Origin: Cudoniella acicularis
Lineage: Eukaryota > Ascomycota > Leotiomycetes > Helotiales > Helotiaceae
NCBI GenBank assembly: GCA_013054445.1
Contig: JAAMPI010001362.1
Span: forward strand, 1 to 15,470
Reading direction: 5' to 3'
DNA: 15,470 nucleotides
A program made the translations under genes and the position numbers. The notes beneath the pieces were generated by a model. The model was not told the DNA's origin, did not search any database, and saw only the letters and a program-made list of their open reading frames with translations. Below are positions 1-7,818 of this stretch, piece by piece. The first letter of the stretch is position 1, and each line of letters begins with the position of its first letter.

Positions 1-975
1 TTATTGCGGTCTATGTTCTAGCCTCTCCCCCCTTTCCCCTCTCTTTACCTCGCTTATTCCGCATTCTACAACAGCAGACTTGAGTTTACGTAAACTATTC
101 CTGTAATAAAGGCAAATGTATGCTGGTAAGGAGAAAAACCATTCACCACCGAATTTAATTTTCTGATTGATTAAAAAAGAGATATGTATGAAATAAATCA
201 GATATAGTCATGGAGTGCCGAGTTATGGGATAATAGGGTGCGGCACCACTGTGAAGGTGCCTCAGAGGCCCTGAAGCGATCACCACCTCGCCGAAGCTCG
301 CTGAATTGCGATAAGTGCTCGCTAAGTTTCAGCGCATTGCGCGCTGTAAATTAGCCACTGAAGCGTTTGTTTGTCACATGGCAACTTCAGCGTAACAAAT
401 AAAATAAAACAAATTATATAAGGTCTGAAAAAAGATGTATAGATATTTCTGGATAAATATTGTAAATTAAATTAATAAATGAATATTATTATAGGCTCTT
501 TTTGGTAGGTTTTACCAGTGATAAGAGAGGAGAGTGTTGATTGGGTGCGAGATACGGAGTGCTAAGCGAGGGGTAAAAGGGGAAAGCGGGGGGAGATAAA
601 AGACTCTCTAAATGAGTGAGGTAGAAGATGCGCTTCAGAAAAAACCAGTTAACAGGTTATGCAAAATTTTCCAGAAACTACGCAGTGTAGATATCTTTCT
701 AAGTTTCGAAGCACAAATTAAAGCAAGTAATTAACATTCGTCGGCGACTTTTAGCGACAGTCTCATCGGAGAAATGCTCGGCAACCGTAAGTACCGGCAT
801 GCCCCCTGAAGAACTGTTCAAACGGAAAAATGGACCAATGATACATTGCACAATGTAAATTGCATTGTATAACTAGCTGCAGAAGGTGGAAATTTATTTC
901 AAGGACAAACAAAATATAACTACCAGCCTCATCCATCTCTTTCCAACAAAGCAAGACGGACACATTTTCTAAAAC
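1..975. other. Intergenic stretch, no gene seen
   Basis: I see no coding frame with family resemblance and no RNA gene here. The sequence is A/T-rich, with a more G/C-rich island at about 205-380. That island contains a perfect 6-bp hairpin: GGCACC at 242-247, an 8-nt loop, and GGTGCC at 256-261. The last ~100 bases should carry the promoter and leader of the broken gene starting at 976, but no clear TATA element stands out. A minus-strand open frame at 763-963 resembles nothing known to me. Confidence 0.6.
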
Positions 976-1974
976 ATGGCTTCCGAATCAACGGTCGACA
1001 GAGTGCGGAGTGGGAAGGTTTGGAAACCCACCGATCTCTCTCGCAAAATCCAGGTCATTGGCAGTGGATATAGCCAAACAGGCACGATGTCTATGAATGC
1101 AGCCCTTGAGATACTCCTCAAAGGGTCTTCATATCATACAGGGACTATGATAATACAAGATAGAGAAGGTGAGAAACCCCTGGGGGTTTCGCACACCGTG
1201 TGAATCATATGTTGGATGAAATTTTCAAGGCTGACTCTTACAACCTAGAGACCATCCAGACCTAGGCACACATGCTCCGTCCCAATGCGGACTCAAAATT
1301 CATACGTTCATCTCTAGAGAGCTTGTTTGCAGGCTACATAGGCGTAACGGACAGTTATGGCGCTATTTTACGCCTAAACTCGAGATTTATCCAGACGCGA
1401 TCGTCATTTGCACTGTTCGAGAACCAGCATCATGGTTCAAGAGTTGGAGTGATCTTCACGCGAGAGCGCCACCAGAATCCATTTTCAGGATTGCGATGCT
1501 TCCTATTCCTGTTTTTAGGTATTTGCCGGATGCCCTGAAAGGCATGTGGGACCGGTAAGTTAGCACATGCTCCCTTTATAATTACCCTCCCCCCCCACGG
1601 AAGGCCACCGGGAAAGATAGATACGTCTTGAACTGGTTGGTTTGAATTCAACATTCCAATTTCCTTTCAAAGAAAGTTATTGATTGAAATAATTATCAAA
1701 AACAGAATTTGCTCAATACCATATCGACTGGCTCAAACGTACCGTACCGCCAGAAAAACTCCATTTTTTCAATGTGAAGGATGGCTGGGAGCCACTGTGC
1801 GAAATCCTCAACATACCAGTTCCAGATGTGCCATTTCCTCGTACAAATGAGCAAGCTGCGATGAAATAGTTGGGCGATATGCTGTTCAGGATGGTGTACT
1901 ATCGCTGGAGAATGATTATTGGGGGGACCTTGGCTGCTATCTTTAGCGTATTCTTAGCTACAAGAAATTTGTAG
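976..1974 (+). pseudogene. Broken sulfotransferase-like P-loop protein (Sulfotransfer_4 family)
   Basis: Remnant of the fungal sulfotransferase-like NTPase family. The start ATG at 976 is followed by the phosphate/PAPS-binding loop GSGYSQTGTMS (residues 29-39), where the family usually has Arg before TGT and this copy has Gln. An intron fits 1169-1248 (GTGAGA donor, CTGAC branch site, CTAG acceptor). Exon 2 then reads the GYIGVTD motif at 1335-1355 in one frame and the TVREPASW core in another, so there is a frameshift near 1345-1355. A second intron begins with GTAAGT at 1555 and probably ends near 1705, although that pairing leaves the frame off by one. Exon 3 gives the family's HFFNVKDGWEPLC and PFPR motifs, and ends in a hydrophobic, probably membrane-anchoring tail. 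Nonsense codons TAG lie at 1263-1265 (family Trp position) and 1867-1869, both explicable as single transitions. Substrate unknown. Confidence 0.85.
1169..1248 (+). other. Intron 1 of the broken sulfotransferase-like gene
   Basis: Donor GTGAGA, branch-like CTGAC at 1231-1235 and acceptor CTAG. Splicing joins the N-terminal P-loop exon to a frame continuing through the family region. It immediately exposes the TAG at 1263-1265, so the gene is broken even after correct splicing. Confidence 0.65.
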
Positions 1975-3960
1975 ACTTTAGCAGAATCGGGACAGTCAAG
2001 TTGGACACTCATATTTTACATTCGCAAAGCTACCTAGCTTCTATAGGATTCACGAGAGGCATTCACACGATAAGAAGTACTCATACAAGGAGCCTGAGGA
2101 GAAAATCTCGGAAAGACAGGGAAATTCAACGGTGTAACTACTTACTCTTCCGAACTGGCAACAGTCACTAAAGTTTCCAGTGCTCACTTTTCTCAAAATT
2201 TGTTCTGTTAGCGCTTGTAAAGGAGGCTGTGATGGGTTGTCTGTCACACGGATTCCATTCTTTGGAAGCTTTGGTGAACATTTTTCTGGGAAAAGGAAGC
2301 CTACCAGTAGGCTTAAGTCTAAGAATATGACATCTAAAAGTCGTAAATACATCCCTTATCGAAAGTCTCCAGAGAAGATGCTTCCTCTCGCTGGAAAGAG
2401 TCAGACCAAGTAGTAAAATCTGAGCAGAGAAAACTGAGGATGGTTGCAATCCCCGTAGGAAATGACGAATATAAAAACGCAAAAGCCATTGGATAGATCC
2501 GGGCTTTTGGATTGTAGTCGGTCGCGACATGTTACGATCGGTCCGTATACGGCACAGTGAGCCTCGTGTCGGTTACTGGATCCAACATATAGGGAATGGG
2601 CGGGGAATCCGGCACAGCCCTAGGATAATACGAACATAGGATCAAAGCGGAACGACCCATGAATTTACAAGGTTTGCCTTGTGAATATTTGCATTGAGTT
2701 CCCGTCCTAAAAAGATTTAGCGAAATGGGCCCCGAAGTCGCAATATATTTCTGACCACCTTCCCTTCTAGAACTATTTGCGCCACGTGAGATCAACTCCG
2801 CCTCACTGACACACGCCAGGTGCTTGGTAGCGAGTTACTAATGGGACAAATCAAACGAATGCGTTTGGTCAGAAACACTAATGAACCCCTGTATTCTCCA
2901 ACTTAACAACCGTTTTAAGGAAAAGCAAACACGAGTGCAGCCAGGATCTTGGTCCCTGAACATGATTTCCACGTGGTACTTTTCTAGTCAGCCTTTCGAC
3001 AACGGACGAACACTGGGTACGCCGTGCGCAGGTACGCTGGCTGACATGATTCACTGCATAATCCGTATTTAATGTTCCTGTACAAGGTACGGAGGTAGGA
3101 GTTTCGGGTATTGCAGGGCTCGCAAGCTGCTGCCTGGAGTTTCTTGAATTTCGTCCGATTTCGGGATACTCGTTATTCGTAAATTTCAGTTACAAAAATT
3201 CCTCGATGTCTAAGTTTTGATAAAAATTTATGTTCTAATAAAAATAAAAATAAAACAAGGTTGCTTAGTTAAATTACTGCCCTCTGAGGATACGCAGGAG
3301 ATAAAAACTCCTATATTCAGGAGTATTCAAAGAATAGGGTATTATCGTGAGACTTCCCCAACAAGGTATAAGAGAATACGAGCCTGCCAAGAAATTTCAA
3401 AAAAATGCATAGTGAATCACCGTCACACGAAGTTCCTTCCTGCGGCGAATACCCAGTCTTCCGTTAGAGCCGGGGGGCCTCCGGATGATCCGGAGAAGTT
3501 GGGACGAAAAGCTTGGGCCAATATATGGCCAATTGGAAGCCCGAGTGTCCGGAAAGGGGGTTGGAGGCCTGAATAGGCGAGCCAGTGAAGAATGTTGGCT
3601 TACAATCATCGCTTTCTCACACGGCTCTCTTTCAAATCCCAGCTCTAGTTGTGGCTTGACAAGTTTAGAGTTTAGAGTTTTTAAGTCAACGGGATATAAA
3701 AATCGGCGATTCAAAGTTGAATCAAGTGAAGTTACCAAGGAGTTGACCTCTCAGTCTTCACAGGCTTTCAACGAAGCTTTCACGAGATTATTTGTGCTCA
3801 CTAATGCGCCATTCGGGAAGAGGTTTGGATCCGTACACGAAGTAAGCAAATTTTAGGTGTGATCGAGGCACAGGACTTCGACAGCATCAGTATGAAAATA
3901 CCTCAAGCATACCAATGACCCTAGAGGCAAGATGCCAAGACATTTAACCTCTTCTCCAAG
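1975..3960. other. Intergenic stretch of ~2 kb, no supportable gene
   Basis: Several open frames of 60-123 codons occur on both strands, but none shows a recognisable domain, a convincing splice structure or a family motif. The longest are 3485-3856 (+), 2168-2530 (-), 3217-3576 (+) and 3397-3738 (-). A G/C-rich patch at about 3465-3590 contains a perfect inverted repeat, CTCCGGA at 3479-3485 and TCCGGAG at 3489-3495 with a 3-nt loop. This could be old repeat debris. The right end should hold the peroxidase promoter. Confidence 0.55.
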
Positions 3961-3970
3961 GGTAGGACTT

Positions 3971-3980
3971 CATATATATA
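3971..3980 (+). promoter_or_regulatory. TATA-like element of the peroxidase gene
   Basis: CATATATATA lies about 125 bp before the peroxidase ATG. It is followed by a pyrimidine-rich stretch (about 4004-4045, with repeated CT), typical of the start region of well-expressed fungal genes. The start codon context, CACCATGGC, is close to the preferred fungal context. The transcription start itself is not shown by the sequence. Confidence 0.5.
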
Positions 3981-4104
3981 CTTCCATCAGCATTCATGTC
4001 ACATTTTTCTCTTCAGCTTCTCTCTCTCGACAGACAGCCCTCCACTACATTCTTTTGATACTATAATCAAACCCGCATTCATTATCCGTACCCAATCTAG
4101 CACC

Positions 4105-5326
4105 ATGGCCAAAATCAGCATTATCAAACTTCTGACAGTTTCCGCTCTGATCCCCGGATTCCTCGCAGTGACCATCGGAAATGATGATCCAACTAAGAAC
4201 CAAGGACTACTAGGAGATCTGATCTCATTACCTAGCTCAGAATTAACAACTCCCGGCACACTTCTCGGTGCTTGGCTCCAACATATCGGAAGTGCCCTAG
4301 CACCTAGTACAAGAGGGGCCCGACCACCCACTCCGTGTGATCCAACTGATGTCTGCTGCCCGTGGTGGGCCGTCGCTGATGACCTTACGGCTCTGTTCAT
4401 CGATAACTCAACGGGAGAGTGTACAGATGATGCTCGCGGTGCTGTTCGTCTTGGTTTCCACGACTCAGCTTCGTATTCCAAGGCAGCCGAGTAAGCAACT
4501 CAGCTCTTTTCTTTTGACTTCTCGAGAACATAGAGCTAACTTCATTGTAGCATGGCAGGACAACCCACCAGTGGGGCCGACGGCTCATTCCTCCTATTCC
4601 GCGAAGACAGCCGCCCCGAAAATAACGGTCTCCAAAACATCACTGGAAAGTTAGCTACCGTATTAGCTANCCACCCCGCCGTCGGAGCCGCTGATCTCAT
4701 CCAATTTGCCGCCCAACACGCAATTGTAACCTGCCCGCAAGGCCCAAGAATCCGCTTCTTCGCCGGCAGAAAAGATGCTAACCAGTCTGCACCCCCTGGA
4801 CTGGTCCCCGATGTGCACTCGGACGTTCCAACGCTCGTCAACCTCATGATGGATAAGACTATCAACGCTGCGGATCTTACTGCTCTTCTTGGTGCTCACA
4901 CTAGTGCTAGACAGTTTGACTTCGATAATACTACTTCTGGGGAGCCAATTGATACCACACCGGGTATTTGGGACACTAACTTTTATAATGAGACTCTCCA
5001 AGCGAATGCATCTGCAGGTGTTACCAGATTCCCATCGGATTTCGAGCTCTCCAGATCGCAGAACATGAGCTTGATTTGGCAGGGATTTGTTGACGCACAA
5101 GGGGCGTGGAACTTCGTAAGTTCTAAAGACACGATCAACTTAAATATCACACGCTAACATGAAATAGAATTTCGCACTTGCTTATACCCGTATCGGCTTG
5201 CTTGGTGTCGATGTCATTAACAACTTGACCGAATGCACGGATCCTCTTCCGCTTGCCGTACCTCAATTTGCCGGTGCCGTGGGAGGATTCAAGAAGCGTT
5301 CAGTCCGTCATGTCCGCTTCCATTAG
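4105..5326 (+). CDS. Secreted class II haem peroxidase (ligninase-like family, AA2)
   Basis: Haem peroxidase of 369 residues, exons 4105-4490, 4551-5115 and 5168-5326. The introns have GTAAGC...TAG and GTAAGT...TAG ends, with a CTAAC branch site in the first. A hydrophobic signal peptide (about residues 1-21) predicts secretion. The distal haem pocket is RLGFHD (Arg115, His119, Asp120), the calcium-site motif GADGS is at 137-141, and the proximal His lies in GAHTSAR. The segment TPGIWDTNFYNET and the later IWQGF match fungal class II enzymes. Six cysteines correspond to three of the four class II disulfides; the fourth pair is missing. Alanine sits five residues before the proximal His, where lignin and versatile peroxidases have the surface Trp, and the acidic Mn-site residues are absent. 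It is therefore likely a low-redox-potential generic peroxidase using H2O2 and small phenolics. One ambiguous base (4670) leaves one residue undefined. Confidence 0.93.
4491..4550 (+). other. Peroxidase intron 1 (60 bp)
   Basis: GTAAGC donor, AGCTAAC branch site at 4534-4540 and TTGTAG acceptor. Splicing completes an Asp codon and joins the distal-His exon to the calcium-site GADGS exon. Without splicing the frame stops at once (TAA at 4492). Confidence 0.9.
5116..5167 (+). other. Peroxidase intron 2 (52 bp)
   Basis: GTAAGT donor and an AATAG acceptor, phase 0. The downstream exon resumes the class II pattern (YTRIGLLGVDVINNLTEC) and carries the cysteine expected to pair with the CC motif at residues 84-85. 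Confidence 0.88.
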
Positions 5327-6311
5327 ACAAGTTTTTCCTTCTTTCTTTTGTTGGAGGTGCTTCCATAGCAAATTTTCATAGAAGAAAGGTTGATGTTGGC
5401 GTTTATGACTGATGGGTAAGATTGGGAGAGCATTGGGAATTGATTGGGATATATGTATCAGACATTTTCGTAGCGTAGCAATAATGCATGCGCATGGAGT
5501 CTGTCATGATGTTTGTCCTTGATTGTGATATATTTAAAATAACTTAATTTGTTGTACTCCCGCCACGGTATCTGCCAACCTCACCAATCACCGTGGTTCA
5601 ACACCACCGCAGCTGCGCTTTGTCCCAGAACACTTCAAATAATCAAACCGACCACGAAGTTTGATACGCTATAAACATCTAAAAATAACTCAAAATGTGC
5701 TATGAAAACCTTGTTCTTAACTTTGCAGGTCCTGACAAATCGTATCTCGTTAAACCTTCGAAGTGTCATCACCACCTCCACTCACCCATACTCATCTCGC
5801 TAACTCGTAACTTCACCCCTTCACTCTTTCACCACCTCGCCAACCCACCAAAACCCCCAACCCCAACATCCAACACAATTTCCACATAAACTGTCCATAT
5901 CTCAAAAAATTTCCAGCCCTCCCTCTACAAACGCAAGAAAACTCTACCACTGAAAGGCCAAGAGGGTCTTGTGGCTGTCGGGTAACTGAGCTTGGCCAAA
6001 CGAGGCGGTTATGCGGCGAGGTTACCAACAATACTCTTTTCGGTTTTCGAGATGAGGAGGCGCATCACATCCATCTGTGCAACGAATACGAAAGAAAAAT
6101 CTCTTATTGTTCTCGGAACCTGCCATTTAAAAATCAAAATTATTATTAGAAATGGAGATACTTGTAAAATTGACCGGCGATACTGAAATCGTTTAGTAGT
6201 ACTAAAATTCTATACTAGCCTTAAAAAGTCGAATTGGAAGTATATTCTTTTAGTTCTCTAAATATAATAAGATAGTTATTTATCTCAATCAAAAACAATT
6301 CGCCTCCAAAG
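5327..6311. other. Spacer between convergent genes, no supported gene
   Basis: This holds the 3' regions of the peroxidase (+) and of the PNG1 fusion gene (-), which converge. A small + frame at 5695-5889 (64 codons, C-terminal half rich in Pro and Thr) begins after a TATAAA-like sequence at 5669, but it matches no family I know. A stretch of about 5880-6157 is also open on + without a start codon. Within it, GGCCAAG (5957-5963) and CTTGGCC (5991-5997) form a perfect inverted repeat. I cannot assign a gene or RNA to it. Confidence 0.45.
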
Positions 6312-7818
6312 TTACTGTGGAGGATCTCTTGGCGGCAGACGATGTTGACCATTCTCCCCCCTGACAACAACCCACTCCCGAGCACCACTCTGCCTACCCG
6401 CAGGTTGCTTATCAGGTAGCCCAACAGGTGGTTTCTGAGTGCCCGCAGCGTGAGAGTAGCTAGAACTATTCCCTGACAAGTCCATGAGTAGAAGACCTGA
6501 GACCGCAGACTGTACAATTGATGCCACCACATAGAATTGAAGCTCTTTATCTTCCTGAAAATCTTCTTTCCCCAGACGGAAACGTTCTTCATTCGACATA
6601 TTCGATCGCCGAAAGGCGCGGATCTCATTTATGATGTAAAGAACGACTTGCTCAGGGCACCTATCTCGTGCGAGAGTATGCTCGGCCTTCCGAACATAAC
6701 GGCGGGTAACATCTGTTGCACCTTCATTTGAAAATGCGATACAGTATGACATCTTCTTACCCCACCCCTCGGCGTATAATCTCGGGTTGTCCCAGGCCCT
6801 TTCGCAGGCGTCGGCATGGATCCATCGTTTTTGCATCTCGGAGTATACCTCAGTCCATACGTGATCCTCGGCATTCCAGACCCACCTTGCACGACTACCA
6901 ACAGCGCGGCACAACATAGTAAAGACGTTACTCCATTCGCCACATCTTCCTTTCCTTGTCTGAAGCAAGCGCCATACATCATTATATCGAGGAAACCGTT
7001 CGTAGGATCCGCAGTTACGAGCAGAACATCGATACAACTCGACCCGAAAAACACCATATGCTGACTCATCTGGTGTTGGAGGTGTCATGCCTTGCGCTAA
7101 TGTAGGTGATTCGCAGATTTGGCATGGGGGATTGTTTACCCAGGTGAAAAACGATCTGAACCACCTAATTCGAGATGAGAATTAGCCCTTCAAGTAGATA
7201 AAGAGTAGCATACCTTAGTAACGCTCGGATAACACAGTCTTGATATCCCCATTCAGGTTTTCGCCCATTTCCCATACTCTCTGCTTGGGCTTGGAGATAT
7301 TTGCTCTCCTCTTTTGCCTCACCGTAAATTTGATCTAGCGGAATAACTTGCAATGCTTCGTCTAATAAACCTGGATTTTCGTATTTTGTTGGGATTAGTG
7401 ATAATGAGATTAAACGGTTGCGGAACCCTTGCGACTGAGAATCGACTGGTGGTAAAGGAATGTTGGGCGCATTCAGCAAAGAATTATATGATGGAAGTAC
7501 GTCGAAAAAAGAGCTATTTGATGTCGATGGTTGATAATCTGGTAATTGTGGTGTATTGGGAGAAAGGGATTCTGATGCTCGAACTCGAGATTTAGATGAC
7601 GAAGGACGTTCGTGAGGTGACAGAGACCCAGTTGGGCATCGCGATCCACCGGATTCATTTTGTCGTTTGGTACGTAGTAATTCCTCGAACTGTGATCGCA
7701 AATTCTTTGCCCACAGATCACCGTATTCTCCCTCCTGTGAACCGAATCCCGGCCGAGAAGCGTTGAGAGAGGACCAAGAGGTCTCACAAATTGGCGTTTT
7801 GCCTTGTTGTGTAGTCAT
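6312..7818 (-). other. PNG1: PNG1 module (peptide:N-glycanase) within the fusion
   Basis: If translated alone from the internal ATG at 7818-7816, exons 7818-7214 and 7164-6312 would give 485 residues, about the usual length of an ascomycete PNG1. The conserved start-proximal block [17 protein letters not shown] follows 35 residues later. Next come a Ser/Pro-rich linker, the block [14 protein letters not shown], the [12 protein letters not shown] block before the intron, and the transglutaminase-like core with [14 protein letters not shown] and HADACE. The C-terminal tail keeps the family's [10 protein letters not shown] helix and ends in a Gln/Pro/Arg-rich stretch. Every expected element is present, so this module looks complete and under constraint. 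Confidence 0.93.

Noticed and set aside
1272..1538. Independent small gene at 1272
   Set aside because: The first part matches the sulfotransferase-like family, then the correct frame changes. It is a piece of the broken gene.
2168..2795. Minus-strand frames of 120 and 87 codons
   Set aside because: No domain, splice structure or composition supports coding, and frames on the opposite strand are equally open.
3217..3856. Overlapping frames of 113-123 codons on both strands
   Set aside because: They overlap each other and none resembles a known protein. Most likely chance or repeat debris.
4552..5157. Separate 201-codon gene at 4552
   Set aside because: This is peroxidase exon 2 plus part of intron 2. 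Its ATG is the second codon base run after the intron 1 acceptor.
6312..7088. PNG1 fragment starting at ATG 7088
   Set aside because: The frame extends upstream through the zinc-binding block to a splice acceptor at 7165. ATG 7088 is an internal Met.
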